Shown: positions 24,799 to 35,950 of the stretch, in pieces
Layout: every line of letters begins with the position of its first letter
Numbering within the stretch: the stretch's first letter is position 1
From: Nageia nagi
Taxonomy: Eukaryota; Pinophyta
Assembly (NCBI GenBank): GCA_050084985.1
Contig: JBITNC010000001.1
Location: forward strand, 11,656,001 to 11,720,000
Length of the DNA: 64,000 nt
Direction: 5' to 3'
Translations under genes and position numbers: made by a program
Notes under the pieces: model-generated
What the model was told of the DNA's origin: nothing
Database searches by the model: none
The model's input: only the letters and a program-made list of their open reading frames with translations

Positions 24799-25378
24799 TG
24801 CAATAAACAAGATAATATTCCTCCACTATCCAAATACTATAGTATACATATGAAATATACTAGTGATCATAATAGTAATCAATGTTTCTTATTAGATCTA
24901 GAAGTATCAATCATATAACATACCTTTGTGCAATCATTTTAAACACAATCAATATATGAATGACATCAACATCCCTTAAACTAGCACATTGATGATGATG
25001 TAAATAGTTAAGAAATAGATGTGTAAACAATGATATGAGAAATGCAATGAAGGGATAATAATAGATCAATCAATAGGTGGTGTCATAAAACATCATTGTT
25101 ATTTGGAAGTATAATAGGCATGAAGTATCTTATCTAGTTGATGATGATTTGATCATATGTCAATATTTATTTTTGGTATTCTTTTATAGCCACATTTAGA
25201 TCTTTTATTCACCTTGGTATCATCATACATTACATATTCAACAGTGACTTTATGGGTATTTGATACCATTTACATTATTTAGTGGTTCTATTACATTAAA
25301 TACAATGTCTTGAGGTATATTTTGATCCTCTTGCTTACAACATATATTTTTTAATGCTATAAAAATGAATTATTAATA
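24799..25378 (-). repeat. Gypsy B 3' LTR
   Basis: Matches the two halves of the right LTR in order, including tactatagtatacat, caatcattttaaacacaatcaa, the uninterrupted acatcattgttatttgg site, and tacaatgtcttgaggtatattttga. Ends near ttattaataat. Because it lacks the copia insertion it is the empty site for it. Confidence 0.8.
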
Positions 25379-25898
25379 ATTATAAATATTTGCATACCAT
25401 TCTGAAGTGTCCCTTCTGGTGAAATATAATAAACCTTCACCTCTATTATTTCATATGGACAAGATGGTTGCCCTAATTTCTTGATCTAAAGAATTATTTC
25501 TTCATCCTCTATTTGAATAGACATTAAAGAAGTAGACTTGCCATTGCATTAGTATACCTATTATTTATCCTTGGGATATTCTTAATCTTATACTTATCAA
25601 AATGATTTAATATATTAGCAACTATCTCTTTATATGGTTTGAGCTTTTCATCATGTGTATTATAAACATCTTTAGCCTAATTGACTACAAGCTTTGAATC
25701 CTCATATATTTTTAATTCTCTTATTTTTAATAGTACAACTACTCTTATTCCCCTAAATAACACTTCAAATTTTGCCATATTATTTGTACATTCAAACCCC
25801 AATTTATATGGCATAGGGATTACATAAGTGGTTGGAGATACTAGTACAATACTTGCTCCTACCCCATGAATGCATTTTGAACCATCAAAATATAACAT
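25379..25898 (-). pseudogene. Gypsy B second (archaeal-type) RNase H remnant
   Basis: The block 25677-25898 begins MLYFDGSKCIHGVGASIVLV and has NNMAKFEVLFRG and KIYEDSKLVVN. These correspond to the D-E-D triad of the RVT_3-type RNase H found after RT-RNase H in Tat-lineage gypsy elements. Downstream frames continue YKEIVANILNHFDKYKI up to the LTR. Integrase should follow but is absent. Confidence 0.7.
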
Positions 25899-26185
25899 CC
25901 AAACCTATGGCTCATCTTCCATGTAACATTAAAACTCATTGATGATCTCTCCTTGATCACATAACAACATGAACATGGGAAATCATGTTTCCCATATTGT
26001 AATGAAGGATTATATTGATCATAATCATTCAAGAACACTTTATGTGCAACTATCCCATCCTTTTGAGGAAACTTTGCTATTAAATCTACTATTCTTGACC
26101 CTTGATTACCTTTTGCTTTAGTACATTGATATCAAATTCTTGTAACAACATTAACCCTTTTTGCTACTCTTCTTGATAAGTGCTA

Positions 26186-26479
26186 TTAAACTATGAGATA
26201 TTTCAATGAATTTACTAGGCTAACAACATATGTAGTACAATATAATAAATAATGTCTCAACTTTTCTATTGTAAAAACTATACCAAAACAAAGTTTTTGG
26301 ATAGGATTGTACCTTGTTTCATAATTAATGAGAATTTTTCTAAGGTAGTATATTTCTCTTTCCTTCTTCTCACTATCTTGTTGATATAACATTTCCCCTA
26401 ATGCAACCATTGTGGTTGAGATGTAGAGATATACTTCCTTGCTAAAATCCATAGGCACTAAAATAGGAGGATTAATCAA
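26186..26479 (-). pseudogene. Gypsy B RNase H domain of RT
   Basis: Open block of 97 codons with PPILVPMDFSKEVYLYIST, ALGEMLYQQD and IYYLRKILINYETRYNPIQK, the RT-linked RNase H of gypsy pol. The usual aspartate in the LYxDAS-type motif reads LYIST, so the first catalytic acid is missing. A similar change is present in Gypsy C (LYVSA), which suggests the linked RNase H is degenerate in this family and the second one supplies activity. Confidence 0.7.
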
Positions 26480-26577
26480 ATATTACTTTATATCCTTTCT
26501 ATTTGATATTTTTCATCCCATATGAACTTGATATCTTTTTGCAATAAATGAGTAAAATGCAAACATTTATCTCCTAA

Positions 26578-27478
26578 CTATGAAATAAATCTTCTTACTG
26601 AATTTATCTTAGCTTGTAAGATCCTTAATTTCTTCAAATTTTTGGGAGGTAGCAAACTTACAATTGCATCTATCTTTTTTGGATCCACCTCAATACCTCT
26701 CCTAGACACCATGAATCCTAATAGTTTTTCTAAAGTAACACCAAAGCTACATTTTTTTGGTTTCAATATGAGCTTATATTTTTTTAAGATACCAAGTATA
26801 TCTTCAGGGAGTTCCAAATGATCTTGTGCTTGCTTATATTTTACTAATATATCATCAAAATAAACTTCCATAGACTTATGAATTTATTCATGAAACATAG
26901 TAACCATTGCACATTGATAAGTCGCGCTTGCATTTTTAAATCCAAGTTGCATAACTTTTCAAATTGAATTTTCCCATGGTGTAGTAAATTTTGTTTTATG
27001 TTGATCAACTAGATTAATTAGAATTTGATTGTAACTAGAGAAAACATCCATAAAATATAATGTATCATGACCAAAAATGCTATCAATAATTATATCAATA
27101 TTTGATAAAGGAAAATCATCTTTTGGACATGCATTATCGATATCTTAAAATCAATACAAATTCTTATTTCTCCATTTTATTTAGTAATAAGAATAATATA
27201 GCCATATATTCTAAATAATCTATAGGCCTAATGAAATTGACATTTAAATACTTTTTAATTTCTTTCTTTACTAACAACACTTTTAATGGATGTATATTCC
27301 TTGGTTTTTGCTTAATAGTTTTAGCATCTTTTTTTAATGGCAAACTATGCATGACAAAAGATTTATCTAAACTAAGCATATCAAAATAATACAAAGCAAA
27401 ACTTTTATTACATTCAATGAACTTGTTTATATACCTTTCTTGAGATGGTACTGGGAGAGTAATGCCAATTTTTATCAA
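26578..27478 (-). pseudogene. Gypsy B reverse transcriptase remnant
   Basis: 26578-26871 contains MEVYFDDILVKYKQAQDHLE, the YxDD box as YFDD, followed by LLGFMVSRRGIEVDPKKI, typical of gypsy RT thumb. 27164-27478 carries the N-terminal part with VKKEIKKYLNVNFIRPIDYLEYMA. Between them, in other frames, are ACPKDDFPLSNIDIIIDS and GFKNASATYQ. Stops and shifts prevent expression. Confidence 0.75.
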
Positions 27479-29057
27479 CCTCTCCTAATCGCTTGTGCTA
27501 ATGTTAACCTCTATCAATTCCTCTCTCAAAAAAATGTAGATTCATCTTTTCTTTGCAATAATTAAGGTAACTCTTCCAATCCTAGTATTTCTTGGTTGTC
27601 CATTTCATGTGTAATAGATTGTTGTACTTGAAACACTTCATTAAGGTTTATCTCTTGCCCAAAGTATCCATATTAACTAAGGACGTAACTTGGTTTCCTT
27701 TTTGGATTTGATTTGGTTAATTCTAAATGTGTCCCATGTATTTAATATATCATTATTAGTAGAAAAATAATCAAACTCAAGTGGTATAGTCTCATTTATC
27801 CATTTTATTTCATCAATTTCATCACACAACTCTATAATATTGCATTTTATGGAAGAAAACTTAATGGGTATTGTAGTTTGTTTTGTATTGTGGTCACTAC
27901 ACAGTCCCTTCTTATCTTTCTAGCTTCCAAATTAATAAAAAATAGGTCATTCCTTGTTCTAATTTTCCTAATCCTTCCCCTTTATACTCACAATTTTCAA
28001 CTATGTATTTATGAACAAAAGGAGATGGAAAAGGATTACATGTAATATTATTTCCCATTTTGTTATTTTACTTAATAGGATTCAGAGATAGAGATGTTGC
28101 AGAATAAGAACCATTTTTTTATATTTGTTTCATAGGATCCATGCCCTATATTACCTTCAACAAGTGTGGACATCCTAATTCACTTATAATTTTCATATGA
28201 CCTAAGTCTTTTATAGAAGCTAATGTATCAAAATTTTCAATTCTATAAATTCCCCTAATCAAGTATGTAATTGTTACCTCCTTTTATGCTTTATCAATGC
28301 TAATTATACTTCCAATGTAACTTTTTGAAACTTAAGGCAATGCAAATCCAATGTTCCATATCAAAAGTTTCCAGATTACACAATGCATATAGTTCTAGAT
28401 CCCCTATGACTGTATGTATTTTTCTTTCCTATTCAAATTTTAAATGACCATGAATTGTAGAAGACATTGCATCCATATCATGTAACCAAGGTCTTCTAAA
28501 AGGATATTATATGAGATCTTTCCACTCAAAACATGAAAACTTGTTTGGGCACTTCTAACCCCCAATGTGACTTCAAGTGTAACTAGACCAAGTGGTTTTT
28601 TAGTTGAACTATCATATGCCCTTATTCTAAAAGTTTGCTCTTCTAAGGGTGGGATAGTTACATCATTAATTTCTAATTATTGCAATAACATTTGATAATA
28701 AACATTAATAGCTAAACTAGGGTTTACCATTACACTTTTTATCCCTAAATCATATATCATTGGGGTAACAAAAAGTCCTAAACATTCAGCTATTAGTTCC
28801 TTACTAATTTTTTTTTATCTAAAGAAAGATAGCATTATAATCTTGGATGGACTAAAGTTTATCAAAAAATATAGTAGCAAAAATATTATTAGGGACAATT
28901 TCATTTTTGAACAAATCATATAAGACTTCTCTATGTACCTTAGATGTACTAATGAGATCAAAGAAGCTATTTTAGTAGGAGTAGTTTTCAATTTTCCAAT
29001 CATACTATAAGCTCTTGGATCTAGTGGAAGACTTAAATATTCATTTGCAGCTAGATT
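27479..29057 (-). pseudogene. Gypsy B protease region remnant
   Basis: Near 28480-28660 the minus strand reads FHVLSGKISYNILLED and then WMQ or DMDAMSSTIHGHLKFE in another frame, matching the C-terminal half of Tat-type gypsy protease (YN-LLGRPW-H-M-A). The active site near 28720-28750 reads SVMVNPSLAIN where DGG/DSG is expected, so the catalytic aspartate is lost. The rest of the stretch has no motif I can name. Confidence 0.55.
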
Positions 29058-29444
29058 TTAACCTAGATGTAGATGTGGATTAGATCTTGGAGATCCTTTT
29101 CTAAGTGTGGTGCAAATTGCCTCATCCACTGATATTGCATTCATTGTAAGATCTAGATTTGAATCATTCTTATTGATTTCATACTTTCCTTGAGAAATCA
29201 AATCCAATATGTCTTCTTTAAGGATTTTAATACTATTCATTTCATGTCCCCTTCTTTGATGATATGAACAATAAGCATCTTTATTCCCCATAAATACACT
29301 TTCATCCTCTACCTTTTTTTCGAATAGCCTTAGCAAATCTTTCTTAATCAATTCTTGTAAAATAATCTTAGGAGCAATTAGGAAAGTAAACGTATGACTC
29401 TTTGTTATATTAGACCTTGGATGGGTGTAAGAAGTTGGGTCCAC
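29058..29444 (-). pseudogene. Gypsy B gag C-terminal region
   Basis: Open block of 128 codons. DAYCSYHQRRGHEMNSIKILKEDI fits the C-x2-H-x4-GH motif (YCxYHxxxGH, then C) seen at the end of Tat-like gypsy gag; the last cysteine is replaced here. The homologous Gypsy C stretch is RYCEYHQTKGHATNGC. Start codon not reliable because the frame is a fragment. Confidence 0.65.
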
Positions 29445-31458
29445 TTTAAGGTCAAAAAGTGAAAGTGTTTTCTTTTATTTTCAAGTTTGGGTATGATTGA
29501 TCTCAAAATTTGAAGCACTTAGGCATGGAATCATGAAAAAGGTGGCTAATGGGGAAATGTAGTGCCCAAAGTATAGTTTTCAAATATATAATTTATTCTA
29601 ATACCTAGATAATAGAATTTAAAATTCAATAAGATGAACAATAACCACATTTTGAAAAAAATCATTTTTGGACCATACCATGCAGGTGTTTGTCTCGAAT
29701 AATTTGACTAAAATCAAGGTATTTTTTTTAAATCCTTTTAAGAAAAGATACCTAATACATTGGAGCTTGTCCTGGATATTTTTCCATAGTTTTTCATTAA
29801 TATTTATTTTTTATTAATTTTATACCAAACATGTTTATGGTTTTGAAAAGTGCTCATGTTCTTCCTGCATAATTTGACCTAAACTTAATGTTTTTTCAAA
29901 AAAAATTATTTTTATAGAGAAATACGTGAAGCTTCTCCCTATATAATTTTTTTCATAACTCCCAAAAAAAAAACTTATTAAGAAAATATGAGACCCTCAT
30001 ATTTCATGTATATGGACCACTTTTTAATACTATAAAATAATCGAAAGACATAAAATTGTATCTAATTGTAAAAAAAATTAATATTTGAAATCTACACTCT
30101 TTAGTCTATAATGGGTTTTAATTTCAACTCCATCAAACGTATGCCTAAACTTGAGAATTTTCATTAACATTTTCATGAATACATACTTACAAGTCTAAGG
30201 TTAAGTGCTAGCTCACCAAGCCTTTTTCGAGCCTAAAACTAAGGAAAAATCTAAGATTCAAATTTTGGGATCCTAATATGTTGAGATCTTGATAAATATC
30301 AAGATCCTGATATTTAATGCATGTATTCTAGTTTCAAATATCGGGATCTTAATTTAAAATTGAGATCATGGTATTTATTAGGATCCTAAACCTAAATCAA
30401 AAATTGGGATCCTAATTTTTTTTATATTGAATTTTAACTTCATTGGGTTTCATCCACTTCCCCATTAAGTGGACTCAACTTCTTGCTTTCACCCCCTTGT
30501 AAGAGTCACTTTATCAACCATATTGATATTGTTTTCTTATTTTTTGACATAATATTTTTTATTTTCCTTGTTCCATGTTGTACTTGCATATTTGAGCATT
30601 CATAATTCAATCAATATGTTTTCTTTAAGAAGTGTTTTCTTGGTCATGACTCCAAAGCCCAATTTAGTATAATTAAGAACATGTTGCTTTAAAATCGAAA
30701 GTAAAGAATCAGTAAAAATATCATAAATTTCTCTTTCATCCAAATTACTATAAATAGTTTGCCCTACCTTTTTAAACCATGGAATATACTTCTCCAATAT
30801 TTCATAATTTCATTGGCACATGACACACAACTCTATAATTATGCTTTGTGTTTTAACATTATGCTTGTACTACCTCATAAATACTTTCATTAATAACTGG
30901 AATGAATCAATGGATCCTTTAGAAAAATTATAAAACCATTAGCTGATGTCACCTTTCAAACTCCTTAGGAACAATTTCTTCATCAACTTCTCCTTAGATC
31001 CCAGTTTCAGGAAGAACTCCTAAAATCCAATAAGATGTTGCTTTGGGTCTTTTTCACCACTGAATATCTTTAACTTGGGGCCTTGAGATCAGATGGTTGG
31101 GGATAATTACAAATATACATTAATAAGAGTGTAGTGAACACACCATCATAATCTTCATAACTGCTATGAAATCTACTATTTTCTAATTTTATAATTATTT
31201 TCATCACCTCAGATGCAACCTTTTGATTATTGTTTGTTGTAGCCTATGGCTTTAAAGCAAATTTAGTCATAGTCTTTGTCAAGGTTTTGATTGCCTAAGT
31301 CAAGTTCAACATCATTTGAGGTAAATCTTGAGCCATTACGGTGTTAACGCCTCTTGCTTAGAGAAATATTGCATGGAAGGAACTAGATCCGTATCAGAAT
31401 TTTTGCTAAATCTTATACAAAAGGGTAAACATTGATCAAAATAATAGGTTCACCAAAA
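29445..31458 (-). pseudogene. Gypsy B gag N-terminal and leader region
   Basis: 30600-30797 encodes EREIYDIFTDSLLSILKQHVLNYTKLGFGVMT, which aligns with Gypsy C gag (KEAVILPLQSHVIDYTHLVFSDMT). Around it, 29450-30590 is AT-rich without a frame, and 30800-31458 contains broken gag and leader sequence ending at the primer site. Confidence 0.55.
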
Positions 31459-31775
31459 TGTAGATAAGAAATAATGCATAATGCAATAAATAAGATAATA
31501 TTCCTCTACTATCCAAATACTATAGTATACATCTAAAATATACAAGTAATCGTAATAATAATCAATGCACCTTATCAAATCTAATAGTATCAATCATATA
31601 ACATACCTCCATGCAATCATTTTAAACACAATCAACATGTGAATGATGTCAACATCCCTTATACTAGCACATCGTCATTGATACAAATCATTAGGAATTA
31701 GATGTGTAAACAATGATATGAGAAATGCAACAAAGGAATAATAATATATCAACCGTAGGTGGTGTTACAAAACAC
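31459..31775 (-). repeat. Gypsy B 5' LTR, left half
   Basis: Matches 24799-25110 and stops at caccattg, where the copia array begins. The duplicated target is cattg at 31776-31780. Confidence 0.8.
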
Positions 31776-32610
31776 CATTGTATTGGACTTCGAGTGACAC
31801 TGAGAGGGGGGGGTGAATCAGTGTATATAAAAATAATTAATTTAACCTTCTTAAATAAAGATAGATTAAAAGCCAGAGAGAATTGAGCAAGCACACCAGT
31901 ACATCACATAACACCAGATGTAACGAGGTTCACCAGATTGGCTACATCCCCGAACATGACTGCTTGGACACCAATCCAAATCCAGCCATTAAAGAAAGCT
32001 TATAGATTCACAGCACCAACTGTGAAGGGTAGCACCAACTACCACTTTGCAAATAGCAACACTACTACTTGGAGCACCAACTCCAGCTCTCAAGCACCCA
32101 CTTGAGATAATATTCAAGAGGAATAAAGAATATAGTTCTAGAAGACCCTCAATGGTCTAGCTCATAGTTAAACAATCGCTATCCAATCTGTATCTTTGTT
32201 TGCTCACTTCACATGCTTCTGATACTCCCCTCTTCCATGCTATTACCTCCTCTCTCGCACTTCTCTACATGCACATCTCATCACTCTCTCTTGCCTCCAC
32301 TCCGGCCCTTCACTATGCACCCTTCTCTCTTCACGCACACTTCTCAATCATCAATTCACATTTTACTTTCATTACATAAGAAAAATGTTATGCATCAAGA
32401 AAAACCCCGAGAAACTATTCCTATCATGACACGTTATCAAAAATAAACTGAAAAGGAATCCTTGTTTGTAACTGCTCCTGCACCAAAGGGAGTTCACTAT
32501 CTGAGTCTGCAACTGCTGTAACTGACAAATGCTCCTATTGCTCAAACAAATTTGTTCAGACACGTATAGCTCTTCCTCCACTGATTTTGGAGATTTGACA
32601 GTATCTAATT

Positions 32611-32750
32611 ATTTCTGATAATCCTGGACTCTTTTCTTCTTCATAATGATATTTCTGATAATCTTGAACTCTTTTCTTCTTCATAATGATATTTCTGATA
32701 ATCCTGGACTCTTTTCTTCTTCATAATGGTATTTCTGATAATTTTGGACT
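32611..32750 (-). repeat. 40-bp tandem repeats in LTR1
   Basis: Four units start at 32611, 32651, 32691 and 32731 with atttctgataatcctggact followed by cttttcttcttcataatgat. The last is partial. Equivalent blocks occur in LTR2 (about 40191-40330) and LTR3 (about 47771-47910). Confidence 0.85.
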
Positions 32751-32894
32751 CTTTATTGTATACACCATGATGTCATCATCTCCGGACTTCAAAAGTAGAG
32801 TAAAACTAGCTTACCAGATATTTATTGTATACACCATGATGTCATCATCTCCGGACTCTGAAAGTAGAGTAAAACGCTTCCTGCATGATGTCAT

Positions 32895-33652
32895 CATCTC
32901 TGAACTTTTATCACCGCACTTTTATCTTCGCACTTTTATCTCCAGACTTTTATCTCCAGACTTTTATCTCCGGACTTTTATCTCCGAACTTTTATCACCG
33001 CACTTTTATCTTCGCACTTTTATCTCCGAACTTTTATCTCCGGAATTTTATCACCGCACTTTTATCTTCGCACTTTTGTCTCTGAACTTTTATCTTTGAA
33101 CTTTTATCTCTGAACTTTTATCTTCGGACTTTTATCACCGCAGTTTTATCTCCGCACTTTTATCTCCGAACTTTTATCTCCGAACTTTTATCTCCGCACT
33201 TTTATCACCGCACTTTTATCTTCGCACTTTTATCTCCGAACTTTTATCTCTGGACTTTTATCACCACACTTTTATCTTCGCACTTTTATCTTCGAACTTT
33301 TATCTCCGGACTTTTATCTCCGAACTTTTATCTCCGGACTTTTATCACCGCACTTTTATCTTCGCACTTTTATCTCTGGACTTTTATCTCCAGACTTTTA
33401 TCTCTGGACTTTTATCTTCGGACTTTTATCATCGCACTTTTATCTCTGGACTTTTATCTCCAAACTTTTATCTCCGAACTTTTATCACCGCACTTTTATC
33501 TTCGCACTTTTATCTCCGGACTTTTATCTCTGGACTTTTATCTCCGAACTTTTATCTCCAAACTTTTATCACCGCACTTTTATCTTCGCACTTTTATCTC
33601 CGGACTTTTATCACTGCACTTTTATCTTCGCACTTTTATCTCTGCACTTTTT
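32895..33652 (-). repeat. 14-bp tandem array in LTR1
   Basis: About 54 copies of a 14-bp unit, cttttatctccgga and variants ending in cgaa, or cacc/cttc followed by gca. Units of the types tcaccgca and tcttcgca nearly always occur as a pair, which gives a higher-order pattern. In the element orientation each unit reads taaaagt-cgg-ga and lies in U3. Because 14 is not a multiple of 3 and the unit has no stop on the + strand, long antisense frames arise there by chance. Confidence 0.95.
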
Positions 33653-34218
33653 AATCACCCCTTGCTGACCTCATCATCTTCGGAACCCGGTTTCATTCAA
33701 AAATGTGAACATTGTTCTTCCCGTGACATCATCTTCATGCTTCCGGAATGCTCTACTCATTTTCTCCGGAACCCAGATTTTTCACAACTCTCATCGTCTC
33801 TGGAACCTGAATTTTTCACAACTTTCATTAAGCTTTATCATTTCATTCCGGAATGTCATTACTTCATTTCAGAGGCCTACTTATCTACTCTAGAAAACTC
33901 CCAGGGATCTTAAAATACACTCATACTACTGTGCGAAGACATAGCCAAAACCACGTGTTGACAACAATGACAATCACACATTCTCAACAATCTCCCCCTT
34001 TGGAATTGTTGGCAACACCACTTGATCAGACACCAGCATCAGGACTTTTCTCTCCCCTTTGTCAACAATAACAAAGGGCATTTATAGACTCCCCTGAGTC
34101 CATACATTACATTCTCAAGAAATCAGTAGTATTCATACAAGAACAAGATACACAGAAGCAATACAGGAAGGAAAAAAAAATTAAACACTCCCCCTGAGAA
34201 TGTGACGTCCAGAACTAG

Positions 34219-34659
34219 CTAATGCTTGGGAAGGACAACAACTCCTAGCTTGTTTCGAAGATTTTCGAAGATGTCTTTGGGCAAAGGCTTTGTAAAGATG
34301 TCTGCTACTTGCTCTGTGGTTGGAACGAAATCCAATTGTACTTCTCCTTGTGCCACTCTTTCTTTTAGAAAGTGATATCTGATTGCAATATGCTTTGTTC
34401 GTGAGTGCATAATAGGATTTTTTGATATATTGATTGCACTTGTGTTATCACAAAGAACTGATATGGGCTCGTTAATCTCTATACCAAAATCTTTTAGCAT
34501 CTGCTTCATCCATAGAATCTGTGTGCAGCAAGAAGTTGCTGCTATATACTCTGCTTCTGCTGTAGATAGGGATACTGAGTCTTGCTTTTTACTATGCCAG
34601 CTAACAAGATTATTACCCAAATAAAATGCTCCTCCACTGGTGCTCTTCCTATCATCCAC
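34219..34659 (-). CDS. Copia B (interior 1) RNase H C-terminal block
   Basis: 146 codons: DDRKSTSGGAFYLGNNLVSW, then LSTAEAEYIAATSC with the catalytic glutamate, LCDNTSAINISKNP with the aspartate, HIAIRYHFLKE and VADIFTKPL. This is the copia RNase H, which degrades the RNA strand during reverse transcription. A missing base just upstream (SDADW box, about 34665) puts it out of frame with RT. The same lesion exists in interior 2 at 42245. The catalytic residues visible are intact. Confidence 0.9.
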   Translation of the reverse strand: MDDRKSTSGGAFYLGNNLVSWHSKKQDSVSLSTAEAEYIAATSCCTQILWMKQMLKDFGIEINEPISVLCDNTSAINISKNPIMHSRTKHIAIRYHFLKERVAQGEVQLDFVPTTEQVADIFTKPLPKDIFENLRNKLGVVVLPKH

Positions 34660-35711
34660 GCATCCTGCCAGTCTGCATCTGAAAAGGCACTAAGTGTAAG
34701 GTCCTTTCCTCTAGGATACCATAAACCATATTCTATTGTACCTTTGAGATATCTAAATATTCGTTTTACTACAGTAACATGTGTTTCTTTGGGATTTGCT
34801 TGAAATCGAGCAACCATACATACTGCTTAAAGAATATCTGGTCTAGTAGCTGTCAAATATAATAAACTTCCAATCATTGACCTGTATTGTGTTTGATCTA
34901 CTGTTGGTGCTTTATCATCCTTGCTTAATTTGCAGTCTGTCATCATAGGGGTGCTCACAGGTTTACAGTCTTCCATGGTAAACTTCTTCAGCATCTCCTT
35001 AACATACTTGATTTGAGAAATGAACATGCCATTCTTCAACTGATTGATTTGTAAACCAAGAAAAAATGCAAGCTCACCTATCATAGACATCTCGAATTCT
35101 GTTTGCATGTTGTCAGCAAGATTTTTACATAGCTCATTCTTGCTTCCTCCAAAAATTATATCATCTACATAGACAACAACAATTAGCTAATTTTCCTTTT
35201 CTGATTTAATGTATAAATTGCTATCCACCATTCCTTTTCTAAAGCCTTGCTGCTGAAGATATGTATCAAGTCTGGAGTACCATGCTCGAGGTGCCTGTTT
35301 TAAACCATACAGAGCCTTCTTTAGTTTGCATACCAGATTAGGATTCTCTCCCAATTGGAAACCATCTGGCTATTCAATATAAACTTCTTCCTCAATTTTG
35401 CCATTTAGAAAGGCTGATTTTACATCCATTTGATAAACTGTGAAGTCTTTATACACTGCGAAAGCTAAAAACATGCGAATAGCTTCTAATCTAGCCACAG
35501 GTGCAAATGTTTCTTCAAAATCAATTCCTTCAACTTGAGCATATCCCTTGCAGATAAGTATAGCTTTATTTCGAACCACTATCCCATCTTCATTCAACTT
35601 ATTACGAAAAACCCACTTCGTGCCAATCACATTTTTGTTGGCTGGTCTAGGAATGAGTTCCCATGTTTCATTCTTTTCAATTTGAGTGAGTTCTTCCTCC
35701 ATTGCTTTCAT
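34542..35711 (-). pseudogene. Copia B (interior 1) reverse transcriptase
   Basis: Blocks 35370-35711, 34827-35108 and 34542-34817 lie in one frame, separated by in-frame TAG/TAA. Motifs: [45 protein letters not shown], then LKKALYGLKQAPRAWY, VVYVDDIIFG (catalytic YVDD intact) and FFLGLQINQ. Stops occur at positions where glutamine is usual (after EEEVYIE and after SEKEN), consistent with CAG to TAG. As a result no full polymerase is made, although the catalytic residues survive. Confidence 0.88.
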
Positions 35712-35950
35712 CCAACTTTTATCTTGGCTAGCTTCTGAGACATTTTTAGGCTCTATATTGGATAGGAGAGAATAGGTGCTTGAAACCCCTCTGTGAGTTT
35801 GGATGCCTGTATGAAACTCACCGATGATTTGCTTTTATGGATGATCCTTATGCCATCTTTTTGGTGGAGTTTTTGAATTTTCATCTTCTTCTGCCTCACT
35901 TTCTAAAACACTATTTGGGTTACTTGGCGAATTTGAATCTTCTGGTTTCT

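Larger units (their letters stand above)
31781..33989 (-). repeat. Copia B left LTR (LTR1)
   Basis: In element orientation it runs from TGTTGAGAATG (33989) to CCAATA (31781). The end is TA rather than the usual CA. It differs from LTR2 and LTR3 at many positions in its left four fifths but equals LTR2 in the last 386 bp. It abuts the polypurine tract (reverse complement of atctccccctttgg). Confidence 0.9.

Noticed and set aside
31801-31812. G-run near the LTR end as a possible quadruplex
   Set aside because: A single run of 8-9 G, not four runs; its length differs between LTRs, as expected for homopolymer slippage or sequencing error.
32895-33652. CRISPR-like array of short repeats
   Set aside because: Units are contiguous 14-mers without spacers, lie inside an LTR and occur in all three LTRs; this is a plant retrotransposon tandem array.
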